This document shows positions 5,329 to 12,377 of a DNA stretch of 12,377 bases, piece by piece. The stretch comes from Lutibacter sp. UBA4458 (GTDB taxonomy: Bacteria > Bacteroidota > Bacteroidia > Flavobacteriales > Flavobacteriaceae), in the NCBI GenBank assembly GCA_002390165.1, contig DGOU01000195.1, positions 1 to 12,377 on the forward strand, in the 5' to 3' direction. The notes beneath the pieces were generated by a model. The model was not told where the DNA came from, made no database searches, and worked only from the letters and a program-made list of their open reading frames with translations. The position numbers were made by a program, and so were the translations under genes. Positions within the stretch are counted from its first letter, which is position 1. Each line of letters starts with the position of its first letter.

Positions 5329-6486
5329 TTATGTAGCTGACTTATAGCTTTTTTTATCAATAACCATTTTCGCTATAATTTCACGTAAAATTTCAGAAGT
5401 TCCACCTCCAATTTGTCCTAATCTACTATCGCGCAATAATCTAGCCATAGGATAATCTTCCATATAACCATAACCTCCTAATAATTGAAGACATTCATTA
5501 ATTACCCTGTCCGCTATTTTTGTAGAAAGTAATTTAGACATACTTGCTTCTTTAACAATATATTCTCCGTTCTTCATTCTTTGAGCAATGGAGTAATTAA
5601 ACGCTTTACTCATTTCAACTTCACTTGCCATATCGGCAACTTTATGACGTAATACCTGAAAAGAATCTAACGTTTTTCCAAAGGCTTTTCTTTCAGACAT
5701 ATATTGTATAGCATATTCCAAAGCATATTCTGCTCTAGCATGAGCATTTACACCCATAACCAAACGCTCTAAGGCAAAATGACTCATTAAATAGGCAAAT
5801 CCTTTACCTTCTTCCCCTAATAAATTTTCAGCAGGAATAATTACGTTATCAAAAGCTATTTCAGCGGTATCTGAAGCTCTCCAGCCTAATTTATCTAATT
5901 TAGTTGCAGATATCCCCTTGGTTTCTCTATCTAATATAAAGATACTAATTCCTTTTGTTCTAGAAGAGGTATCTGTTTTAGCTGTAACAATTAAATAATC
6001 TGAATAATATCCATTTGTTATAAATGTTTTTGAGCCATTAATTACATAATTATCTCCTTTTTTAACTGCAGTAGTTTTCATTCCTGCTACATCACTTCCT
6101 CCATATGGTTCTGTAATACACAAACACCCTATTTTATCTCCATGAATACTTGGTGTTAAATATTTATTTTTTATTTTTTCAGATCCCTCGGTATTTAAAT
6201 GTGTCATCGCTAAATAAGTGTGTGCCCACATTGCAGCTGCAAAACCTCCTGAATTTACTTTTTGTAATTCTTCTAAAAATATTACCGTATAAAAAATATC
6301 TAATTCTAAACCTCCATATTTTTCAGAGTAGTTTAGTCCAAAATAGCCCATTTCTCCAAATTTTTTCCAGATAAAACGTTCTATATTTCCTGTTTTTTCC
6401 CATTTATTAATATGTGGAACTACTTCTTTATTTAAAAAATCTCGAAAACTTTGTCTAAATGCTTCGTGTTCTTCAGTAAAATACAT
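5329..6486 (-). CDS. Acyl-CoA dehydrogenase, isovaleryl/long-chain catalytic type
   Basis: FAD-dependent enzyme that makes the alpha-beta double bond in an acyl-CoA and passes electrons to ETF. The 385 residues cover all three domains: N-terminal helical (about 1-120), beta-barrel (121-225) and C-terminal helical. Both family signatures are present, CITEPYGGSDVAG (122-134) and QLLGGYGYMEDYPMARLLRD (334-353). The medium/short-chain catalytic Glu position is Gly361 (IGGGTSEI). A Glu occurs instead at 240 in FALERLV, where isovaleryl- and long-chain enzymes place their base. The substrate cannot be named, but branched-chain amino acid or fatty acid breakdown is likely. It starts 27 bases after the helix-hairpin-helix gene and may also have its own promoter. 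Confidence 0.95.
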   Translation of the reverse strand: MYFTEEHEAFRQSFRDFLNKEVVPHINKWEKTGNIERFIWKKFGEMGYFGLNYSEKYGGLELDIFYTVIFLEELQKVNSGGFAAAMWAHTYLAMTHLNTEGSEKIKNKYLTPSIHGDKIGCLCITEPYGGSDVAGMKTTAVKKGDNYVINGSKTFITNGYYSDYLIVTAKTDTSSRTKGISIFILDRETKGISATKLDKLGWRASDTAEIAFDNVIIPAENLLGEEGKGFAYLMSHFALERLVMGVNAHARAEYALEYAIQYMSERKAFGKTLDSFQVLRHKVADMASEVEMSKAFNYSIAQRMKNGEYIVKEASMSKLLSTKIADRVINECLQLLGGYGYMEDYPMARLLRDSRLGQIGGGTSEILREIIAKMVIDKKSYKSAT

Positions 6487-6513
6487 AACTGTAAATAAAT
6501 TGTATTTATTAGT

Positions 6514-7380
6514 TTAATTTGCTTTCAAATATAAGGCGATTAAATTAAATTTATCCAACGGAAAACCATCAATTTTTTTTAATTCGTCAATAGATTGAAT
6601 TTCAGCAACTTCATTTCTATATGTAATTATTTTTTTAGCTAAATCATAATTGACATATACGTTTTTTACTAATTCACTAACAGTAGCATTATTGATGTCT
6701 ATTTTAGATATATTCGGTGTTTTTTTAACTTTAAATTTAATTAAAGCTCTATCAGCAACTTCTTTATCTAAATACCAAACCTCATAAAGCTGACTATTGA
6801 AAGAAAAACCTTGTAGTTTATTTCGATATTTTACAATTCTTTCTGCCAGTTTTTCACCTATTCCATATACTGTTTTAAAATCAGTAACGGTGGCTAAATT
6901 AATATCTTTAACTTTTATATTTTTAGAATTTTTAGTTTCCTTTTTAACACGTTTCTTATTTAACACCCATTTTGGAAATTTAAAATATGGAGAAATAGCT
7001 TTAAGTAAACTATCTGAAACACCGGTTACATTTTGAAATTCTTTTGCTGAATTAACAAATTTTCCTTGATTTCTAAAAGCAAACAATTTATCAATTTCTT
7101 TAACAGATAACCCTAATTGATATCCTTTAAAGTCAGAAATATAATTTGGATTAAACGGATATATTTTTTTTGAATTTCTTTGTAACTTAACTTTTTGCAA
7201 AGAATCCATTTCCTTAGAAAAAGATTTTATTTCTGCATCTGATAAATTACTAGTTATTTTATTGGATGAAAAATTAATAAAATGAAATATTAATTGAAGG
7301 GAAATTATAATAACAACTAAAACAAAAATCCCATTTCTTTGATACTTATTGTATTTAAAATGGGATTTGAATAAATTCAT
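6514..7380 (-). CDS. Membrane-anchored helix-hairpin-helix protein with three ComEA-like repeats
   Basis: The 288-residue product has a short basic N-terminus, one membrane helix (about 17-38, GIFVLVVIIISLQLIFHFI), a polar linker, then three related units of about 60 residues. Unit 1 (75-137) is degenerate, starting YPFNPNYIS. Units 2 (158-219) and 3 (227-286) begin DINLAT and DINNAT, the usual lead-in to ComEA-type hairpins, with VYGIGEKLAERIVKYRN the best hairpin. Such domains bind DNA without sequence preference. ComEA itself takes up DNA in competent cells, but the repeat number and lack of other com genes leave the role open. The linker 139-158 is lysine-rich. It lies 18 bases after the symporter gene. 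A strong inverted repeat occupies its first codons. Confidence 0.85.
   Translation of the reverse strand: MNLFKSHFKYNKYQRNGIFVLVVIIISLQLIFHFINFSSNKITSNLSDAEIKSFSKEMDSLQKVKLQRNSKKIYPFNPNYISDFKGYQLGLSVKEIDKLFAFRNQGKFVNSAKEFQNVTGVSDSLLKAISPYFKFPKWVLNKKRVKKETKNSKNIKVKDINLATVTDFKTVYGIGEKLAERIVKYRNKLQGFSFNSQLYEVWYLDKEVADRALIKFKVKKTPNISKIDINNATVSELVKNVYVNYDLAKKIITYRNEVAEIQSIDELKKIDGFPLDKFNLIALYLKAN
6526..6558 (-). promoter_or_regulatory. Putative promoter for the acyl-CoA dehydrogenase gene
   Basis: TTG (6558-6556) and TATATTTG (6533-6526), separated by 22 bases, match the Bacteroidetes promoter pattern. They lie inside the 3' end of the helix-hairpin-helix gene, about 40 bases before the dehydrogenase ATG. 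The spacer is at the long end of the known range and the region is AT-rich, so this is tentative. Confidence 0.45.
7326..7368 (-). terminator. Terminator-like inverted repeat within the first codons of the helix-hairpin-helix gene
   Basis: AAATCCCATTT (7368-7358) and AAATGGGATTT (7336-7326) on the minus strand are perfect 11-base reverse complements with a 21-base loop. The second arm runs into TTGTTTTAG, so the end resembles an intrinsic terminator. It begins 12 bases after the ATG. It could terminate symporter transcripts or attenuate the downstream gene. The long loop weakens the case for efficient termination. Confidence 0.5.
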
Positions 7381-7398
7381 GTTTTAAGCAAAGAAAAA

Positions 7399-8985
7399 TT
7401 ATTTTACTTTAATTGCTTTTAAATATTTTGCTAATTCTACTTTTATTTTTGGAGATAAAATTACTACCCCAATCATATTTGGAACCACCATTGCAAAAAT
7501 CATAGCATCAGAAAAATCAATAACCGCTCCTAAGCTAATGGACGCTCCAATAACAACAAACAATAAGAATAAAATTTTATAAACTAAATCGGTTACTTTT
7601 CCTTTTCCAAATAAAAATTTCCATCCTTGCATTCCGTAATAAGACCAAGAAATCATTGTTGAAAATGCAAATAAAATAACCGCTATGGTTAATATAATAG
7701 AGAAATGTGGAATTACAGAATCAAACGCTGTTGCGGTTAATTCTACTCCTTGTTTTATTTCTATTCCATATTCAAAATAACCACCTTTAATATTAGTAAT
7801 TACTAATACTAAAGCTGTCATGGTGCATATAATAACGGTGTCAATAAAAGGTTCTAATAAAGCTACAATACCTTCACTTGCCGGATATTTTGTTTTTACT
7901 GCTGAGTGAGCAATTGCTGCAGAACCAACACCTGCTTCGTTTGAAAAAGTTCCTCTTCTAAAACCTTGAATTAAAACCCCTATAAATCCACCTGCAATAC
8001 CTACTGCTGAAAATGCTCCTTCATAAATAAGTTGAAATGCTTTTGGTACTAATTTAAAATCTAAAACAATTATTACCAATGCTGCACCAACATAAATTAC
8101 TGCCATAAAAGGAACAATTTTCTCCGTAACGGAGGCTATTCTTTTAATTCCTCCTATAATAACTACAGCTACAATAATAGCCATTACAATTCCAAAATAT
8201 AGGCCTGCATTAGCATTTGAAATAGCAAATAACTTAACAAATTGGGCTGCTGCTTGATTGGCTTGAAACATGTTTCCACCACCAAACGAACCTCCAATAA
8301 CCATTACAGCAAAAAATACGGCAAGTACTTTACCTAAACGTCCTAATCCTTTTTCTTTTAAACCTTTGGTTAGGTAATACATTGGTCCACCATAAACTGT
8401 TCCGTCGGGACCAACATCTCTATATTTAACACCCAAAGTACATTCTGCAAATTTAGAAGCCATACCCAGTAATCCTGCTAAAATCATCCAAAAGGTAGCT
8501 CCAGGGCCACCAATAGAAATAGCTACTGCAACTCCTGCAATATTACCTAAACCAACTGTTGCCGATAAAGCAGCAGTAAGGGCTTGAAAATGGGAAACTT
8601 CTCCATGATGACCTTCAACTTTTATGGTTTCTGGTAAATCACCATCTACAATAGTTAAATCATCTTCAGAAGGATGTACATCTTGAGCACCTTTTTCATC
8701 AACATCATCATAATCTCCTTTAACAACTTTTATTGATGTTTTTATTAATCTGAATTGAACAAACCTAAATGTTAAGGTAAAATAAATAGCCCCACCAAGC
8801 AAAACAAATAATACCCAGGGTATTTGAATTGTATCCGTAAAAGGAATGGCATAAAATATGCCATTTACAAACCATTCCGTATACTGTTTAAATATAACGT
8901 CAATTTTTTCTGATGTACTTGGTTCTTGTGCAAATGTTACAAATGGTAGCAATATAACTAATAGGGATAAATATTTTTTCTGCAT
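7399..8985 (-). CDS. AGCS-family sodium:alanine/glycine symporter
   Basis: Inner-membrane secondary transporter that takes up alanine or glycine with Na+ (or H+). From the ATG at 8985 it has 528 residues and about ten membrane helices. The family signature region SATVGLGNIAGVAVAI is at 141-156, followed by GGPGATFWM and GGPMYY. Later come GGSFGGGNMFQANQ (231-244) and GFRRGTFSNEAGVGSAAIAH (341-360), the most conserved AGCS segment. The N-terminus MQKKYLSLLVILLPFVTFAQ looks like a signal peptide. An acidic loop at about 90-130 (GDYDDVDEKG, HPSEDD) precedes the signature. A GTG at 9045 would add 20 residues, but a good -7 box lies at 9026-9033 inside that extension, so I prefer the ATG. The exact substrate is not shown by sequence. 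Confidence 0.95.
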   Translation of the reverse strand: MQKKYLSLLVILLPFVTFAQEPSTSEKIDVIFKQYTEWFVNGIFYAIPFTDTIQIPWVLFVLLGGAIYFTLTFRFVQFRLIKTSIKVVKGDYDDVDEKGAQDVHPSEDDLTIVDGDLPETIKVEGHHGEVSHFQALTAALSATVGLGNIAGVAVAISIGGPGATFWMILAGLLGMASKFAECTLGVKYRDVGPDGTVYGGPMYYLTKGLKEKGLGRLGKVLAVFFAVMVIGGSFGGGNMFQANQAAAQFVKLFAISNANAGLYFGIVMAIIVAVVIIGGIKRIASVTEKIVPFMAVIYVGAALVIIVLDFKLVPKAFQLIYEGAFSAVGIAGGFIGVLIQGFRRGTFSNEAGVGSAAIAHSAVKTKYPASEGIVALLEPFIDTVIICTMTALVLVITNIKGGYFEYGIEIKQGVELTATAFDSVIPHFSIILTIAVILFAFSTMISWSYYGMQGWKFLFGKGKVTDLVYKILFLLFVVIGASISLGAVIDFSDAMIFAMVVPNMIGVVILSPKIKVELAKYLKAIKVK

Positions 8986-9025
8986 AATATTTTTGAGGTG
9001 ATTTTTAAAAATTGATGCAATATGG

Positions 9026-9033
9026 CAAAAATA
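9026..9033 (-). promoter_or_regulatory. Putative -7 element of the symporter promoter
   Basis: The minus strand reads TATTTTTG, matching TAnnTTTG, 40 bases upstream of the symporter ATG. A TTTG lies upstream but at only 11 bases, too close for the usual spacing, so the -33 box is unclear. The position supports the ATG at 8985 over the GTG at 9045. Confidence 0.5.
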
Positions 9034-9100
9034 TAAGCATACCACAAATTTTTAAGGATAAAATTACTAACCTTTCAAAAAGGAACATTTTTTTATATAA

Positions 9101-10096
9101 TTATAAAATTTCATGCAATTTCTCAATTTGATTAGGTTTTCCTAAAATTATTAAGCTTGAGTCTTGCGTTAATTTTATTTTACCATCTGGATTGATAACA
9201 TATTTGTGATCTGCGGTTTTAAAACCAATTATTAAACAACCTGTTCTTCTTCTTAAATCTAAATCTAAAATTGTTTTATTTATAAGCTCTTCTGGTAAAT
9301 CATTAACTAATATCTCTTCTAAGTTAGTGGAACATTCATTTGAAATAGTTAACCGTTCAACAAACTCAACCAAATTGGGTGTAACCACTAAAGATGCCAT
9401 ATGTTCTCCTCCTATTTTATCAGGCATAATTACATTGGTCGCTCCTGCAATAAGTAATTTTTTGTAGGAAGATTCATTAGAGGCTCTACTAATTATTGTA
9501 AATTCTTTGTTTAATTGCCTGGCAGAAAGCACAACAAATAAATTATCGGCATCTGATGGTAATGCTGTAATTAAACTATTTGCAGTTTTAATAGCTGCTT
9601 TATCTAAGGTTTCATCATCCGTTGCATCTCCTTCAACATAAAAAATACCATTATTTTCTAATTCTTTTAATATTTCTTTATTTTTTTCAACAACAACATA
9701 AGGCATATTAAATATTTTTAATTTTAATACTGCTTGTCTGCCATTGCGCCCATAACCACAAACCACCGTATGATTATTTAATTTTTGAATTTTCTGTTGC
9801 ATCTTTTTATATTTTAAAAGTTGAAAAAAATTATCGTTCGCCAAATACTCTGTTAAGGCAGTTACAGAATAGCCATATACGCTAATACTTAAAATAATTA
9901 AAACAATAGTAAATAATTTTTCATCGGCATTTAATTCATGAAGAGTTCCAAAACCTACCGTTGACATGGTTATAACAGTCATGTACAACGAATCAATAAA
10001 AGTTTCATCTGAAATAAGGATAAAGCCTATTACTCCAATTATTAATACTACACCTAATAATAGCAATGAAATACGCAATTTTGTTTTTACCACCAT
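9101..10096 (-). CDS. Two-helix potassium channel with cytoplasmic RCK (TrkA-N/TrkA-C) domain
   Basis: Inner-membrane K+ channel of the MthK/Kch type, where ligand binding to the RCK ring gates the pore. The 331 residues give TM1 (about 8-29), a pore loop with selectivity filter TVGFG (46-50), and TM2 (about 61-82). The RCK N-lobe starts near 109 (HTVVCGYGRNGR) with the Rossmann glycines G114, G116 and G119, an acidic residue E137 at the end of strand 2, and EGDATD (155-160). The TrkA-C lobe spans about 250-331. The filter reads GFG rather than GYG, a common variant in bacterial channels. It follows the PspC-like gene by six bases, so the two are co-transcribed. Whether nucleotide, Ca2+ or another ligand gates it cannot be read from the sequence. 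Confidence 0.95.
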   Translation of the reverse strand: MVVKTKLRISLLLLGVVLIIGVIGFILISDETFIDSLYMTVITMSTVGFGTLHELNADEKLFTIVLIILSISVYGYSVTALTEYLANDNFFQLLKYKKMQQKIQKLNNHTVVCGYGRNGRQAVLKLKIFNMPYVVVEKNKEILKELENNGIFYVEGDATDDETLDKAAIKTANSLITALPSDADNLFVVLSARQLNKEFTIISRASNESSYKKLLIAGATNVIMPDKIGGEHMASLVVTPNLVEFVERLTISNECSTNLEEILVNDLPEELINKTILDLDLRRRTGCLIIGFKTADHKYVINPDGKIKLTQDSSLIILGKPNQIEKLHEIL

Positions 10097-10102
10097 AATT
10101 TA

Positions 10103-10330
10103 TTATAAATCAAAAACAGAGCTTCGTTTAGTGTAAATCATATCTTTTAACCGCAATAAAAAAGCCAGTGTTAAATAAATTCCAAATGAAAAACCAAGAG
10201 TTACAAAGGATATATAAATAAAAAATAAACGTACATCCGACACTTTCATACCAAGCCTATCTGCAAATCTTGAGGAAACTGCAAACCCATGTTTTTCAAA
10301 AAAATGACGTAAAGATTCTATATGTTTCAA
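10103..10330 (-). CDS. Small PspC-domain membrane protein
   Basis: A 75-residue protein made almost wholly of one PspC-like domain: a short helical start, SSRFADRLGMKVSDVRLFFIYISF, then one long or two short membrane segments (about 34-60) and the basic tail LKDMIYTKRSSVFDL. PspC in enterobacteria senses envelope stress with PspB, but no other psp genes are here, so the role is unknown. The only in-frame start upstream of the conserved region is a TTG at 10330; an in-frame stop (TAG) lies 24 bases before it. The first ATG is codon 28, which would remove half the domain. The stop is six bases before the potassium channel gene, suggesting a joint envelope or ion-homeostasis role, which is inference. 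Confidence 0.8.
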   Translation of the reverse strand: MKHIESLRHFFEKHGFAVSSRFADRLGMKVSDVRLFFIYISFVTLGFSFGIYLTLAFLLRLKDMIYTKRSSVFDL

Positions 10331-10407
10331 AGGATAAAATTTTAACGCAATATACTAATTTTCAAAATAAGACATCTAGTTTATATTAATTAATGGTTTC
10401 ATTTTTT

Positions 10408-10415
10408 TAACTTTG
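10408..10415 (+). promoter_or_regulatory. Putative -7 element of the uvrA promoter
   Basis: TAACTTTG matches TAnnTTTG and lies 19 bases before the uvrA ATG, so the leader would be only about 14 bases. No clear TTG appears at -33. A 12-base perfect palindrome, TTTTTGCAAAAA (10418-10429), covers the expected transcription start. Confidence 0.5.
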
Positions 10416-10434
10416 CGTTTTTGCAAAAAATCGA

Positions 10435-12377
10435 ATGGCAACTAACGAAGAATACATAGAAGTTTTTGGAGCTCGAGTACACAATTTAAAAAATATTGAT
10501 GTACGAATTCCTAGAGAAAAATTAGTGGTAATAACTGGTTTAAGCGGTAGTGGGAAATCTTCCCTAGCATTTGACACCATTTATGCGGAAGGTCAACGTA
10601 GATATATTGAAACTTTTTCAGCATATGCACGGCAATTTTTAGGAGGATTAGAGCGACCTGATGTTGATAAAATTGAAGGATTATCTCCTGTAATTTCAAT
10701 TGAGCAAAAAACTACAAATAAAAGTCCGCGCTCTACAGTAGGCACCATTACTGAAATTTATGATTTTTTACGACTTTTATTTGCTAGGGCTTCTGATGCT
10801 TATTCTTATAACACCAATAAAAAAATGGTTAGTTATAGTGATGCCCAAATTAAAAACTTGATTTTATCGGAATTTGATGGGAAAAAAATTGTGGTTTTAG
10901 CTCCTATTGTAAAATCTAGAAAAGGACATTATCGTGAATTATTTGAGCAAATTAGCAAACAAGGTTTTGTTCGTGTTAGAGTGGATGGGGAAATAAAAGA
11001 ATTGGAAAGAGGTATGCGATTAGATCGATACAAAACCCATGATATTGAAATAGTTATTGACCGCCTTTTAGTAAACAAATCATCAGAAAAAAGACTGGAA
11101 GAAACCATAATAACGGCCTTATATTCAGGCGATAATGTTCTAATGTTGATGGAGTTTGATACAGAAATTCCAAGATATTTTAGTAGAGATTTAATGTGTC
11201 CTGAAACTGGAATATCCTATCCAAACCCAGAACCAAATACGTTTTCATTTAATTCTCCAAAAGGAGCTTGTAAAACTTGTAATGGATTAGGGAAAAACAA
11301 TAAGGTTAACACAAAAAAAGTAATTCCTGATACTAGTATTTCCATAAAAAAAGGAGGAATTATTCCTTTAGGAGAACAAAAAAATAGTTGGATTTTTAAA
11401 CAACTTCAACTAATTGCCGAACGATATCATTTTCAATTAACCGATCCTATATCAAAAATTCCTAAAAAGGCATTAGATATTATTTTAAATGGCGGAAACG
11501 AAAAATTTGAAATAGCATCAAAAGCAATGGGAATTACTCGTAATTATGAAATAGACTTTGAAGGAATTATTAATTTTATTGAAAACCAATACAAGCACTC
11601 TGAAAGTAGATCCATTAAGCGTTGGGCCGATAATTTTATGGATGAAATTCCTTGTGAAACTTGCCAAGGAAATAGACTAAGAAAAGAAGCTTTATACTTT
11701 AAAATAAATAATAAAAACATCTCCAATCTTGCACATTTAGATATAAATGATTTAGCAAAATGGTTTTCTAATATTGAAGAAAAACTTTCTGATAAGCAGC
11801 TTCAAATTGCGTCTGAAATTTTAAAAGAGATTAGAACTCGAATTCAGTTTTTATTAGATGTTGGCTTAGGTTATTTAACTTTAGATAGAAGCTCTAAATC
11901 GCTATCTGGTGGAGAAGCACAGCGCATTAGGTTAGCAACACAAATTGGATCGCAATTAGTTGGTGTTTTATATATTTTAGATGAACCAAGTATAGGTTTA
12001 CATCAACGAGATAACAAAAAATTGATACAATCCTTAATCCACTTACGAGATATTGGAAATTCAGTTATTGTGGTGGAACACGATAAAGAAATGATTGAAC
12101 ATGCCGATTTTGTTTTAGATATTGGTCCCGGAGCAGGTATGCACGGCGGAGAAATTGTAAGTGAAGGAAATTTTCAGCAATTAAAAAATCATAATACCTT
12201 AACTGCAGATTACTTAAATGGTAATAAAATTATTCAAGTTCCTAAACATCGTAGAAATGGCAACGAGCATAAAATTACACTTTATGGTGCAACTGGTAAT
12301 AATTTAAAAGATGTAACTGTTAGTTTTCCTTTAGGAAAAATGATTTGTGTTACTGGTGTTTCTGGAAGTGGAAAATC
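10435..12377 (+). CDS. uvrA: Excinuclease ABC subunit A, C-terminal part outside the window
   Basis: DNA damage-recognition ATPase of nucleotide excision repair; a UvrA dimer loads UvrB at lesions. The frame runs from the ATG to the window edge with no stop, 647 full codons of the usual 940 or so. Visible in order: Walker A GLSGSGKS (35-42), first zinc module (255-282), ABC signature LSGGEAQR (490-497), Walker B LYILDEPS (512-519), the EHD switch (548-550), and the start of the second Walker A (641 onward), cut by the edge. The first zinc module has C255, C279 and C282, but Thr258 stands where the second Cys usually is. The second ATPase and second zinc finger lie outside. It is divergent from the PspC-channel pair. 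ATG choice agrees with the homologue start NEEYIEVFGARVHNLKNID. Confidence 0.98.
   Translation, partial: MATNEEYIEVFGARVHNLKNIDVRIPREKLVVITGLSGSGKSSLAFDTIYAEGQRRYIETFSAYARQFLGGLERPDVDKIEGLSPVISIEQKTTNKSPRSTVGTITEIYDFLRLLFARASDAYSYNTNKKMVSYSDAQIKNLILSEFDGKKIVVLAPIVKSRKGHYRELFEQISKQGFVRVRVDGEIKELERGMRLDRYKTHDIEIVIDRLLVNKSSEKRLEETIITALYSGDNVLMLMEFDTEIPRYFSRDLMCPETGISYPNPEPNTFSFNSPKGACKTCNGLGKNNKVNTKKVIPDTSISIKKGGIIPLGEQKNSWIFKQLQLIAERYHFQLTDPISKIPKKALDIILNGGNEKFEIASKAMGITRNYEIDFEGIINFIENQYKHSESRSIKRWADNFMDEIPCETCQGNRLRKEALYFKINNKNISNLAHLDINDLAKWFSNIEEKLSDKQLQIASEILKEIRTRIQFLLDVGLGYLTLDRSSKSLSGGEAQRIRLATQIGSQLVGVLYILDEPSIGLHQRDNKKLIQSLIHLRDIGNSVIVVEHDKEMIEHADFVLDIGPGAGMHGGEIVSEGNFQQLKNHNTLTADYLNGNKIIQVPKHRRNGNEHKITLYGATGNNLKDVTVSFPLGKMICVTGVSGSGK

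Noticed and set aside
6150..6374. Open frame of 74 residues on the plus strand, and a similar one at 6797-7036
   Set aside because: Both are antisense to well-supported genes (dehydrogenase and helix-hairpin-helix protein) and show no family features.
9060..9100. Possible terminator after the potassium channel gene (CCTTT-TTG-AAAGG on the minus strand)
   Set aside because: Only five stem pairs with a three-base loop and no clean T-run after it.
10347..10354. TATATTGC on the minus strand as a -7 box for the PspC-like gene
   Set aside because: It has one T fewer than TAnnTTTG and no -33 TTG at proper spacing, in very AT-rich sequence.
10511..10699. Open frames on the minus strand here and at 11544-11726
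   Set aside because: Both lie antisense inside uvrA, whose plus-strand frame is continuous and carries all expected motifs.

Overview
This is an AT-rich stretch of core genome from a Bacteroidetes bacterium, most likely a member of the Flavobacteriaceae. The evidence is the gene order around tuf, protein sequences typical of that group, almost no Shine-Dalgarno sites, and several upstream sites matching the Bacteroidetes -7 consensus TAnnTTTG. I see no phage, CRISPR array, insertion sequence or defence locus, and no stretch over 300 bases without a gene. All genes except uvrA lie on the minus strand.

Right to left on the minus strand, positions 3731 to 1 form the translation block: a promoter, tRNA-Thr(UGU), tRNA-Tyr(GUA), tRNA-Gly(UCC), tRNA-Thr(GGU), tuf (EF-Tu), tRNA-Trp(CCA), secE, nusG, rplK and the start of rplA. 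This is the widely conserved tRNA-tuf-secE-nusG-L11 operon, and rplA is cut by the window edge. The spacers hold several inverted repeats. One spacer holds a 19-base degenerate copy of the 3' end of tRNA-Thr(UGU).

Positions 3758 to 5275 carry rpsU (bS21), a Xer-type tyrosine recombinase and a short hibernation factor (hpf). rpsU has a ten-base perfect Shine-Dalgarno sequence, which stands out in this phylum and fits known bS21 autoregulation in Flavobacterium. A strong terminator-like hairpin after rpsU ends exactly at the recombinase start codon.

Positions 5329 to 9033 hold an AGCS-family sodium:amino-acid symporter, a membrane-anchored three-repeat helix-hairpin-helix protein, and an acyl-CoA dehydrogenase of the isovaleryl/long-chain catalytic type, closely spaced. 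Positions 9101 to 10330 hold a two-gene unit: a small PspC-like membrane protein and a two-helix potassium channel with a cytoplasmic RCK module. Divergent from it, on the plus strand, uvrA runs from 10435 off the right edge, open and without frameshift.

No undescribed system is evident. The best second looks are the rpsU control region, two terminator-like hairpins overlapping the next gene's start, and the tRNA-end duplication, which may be a scar of a lost integrated element.
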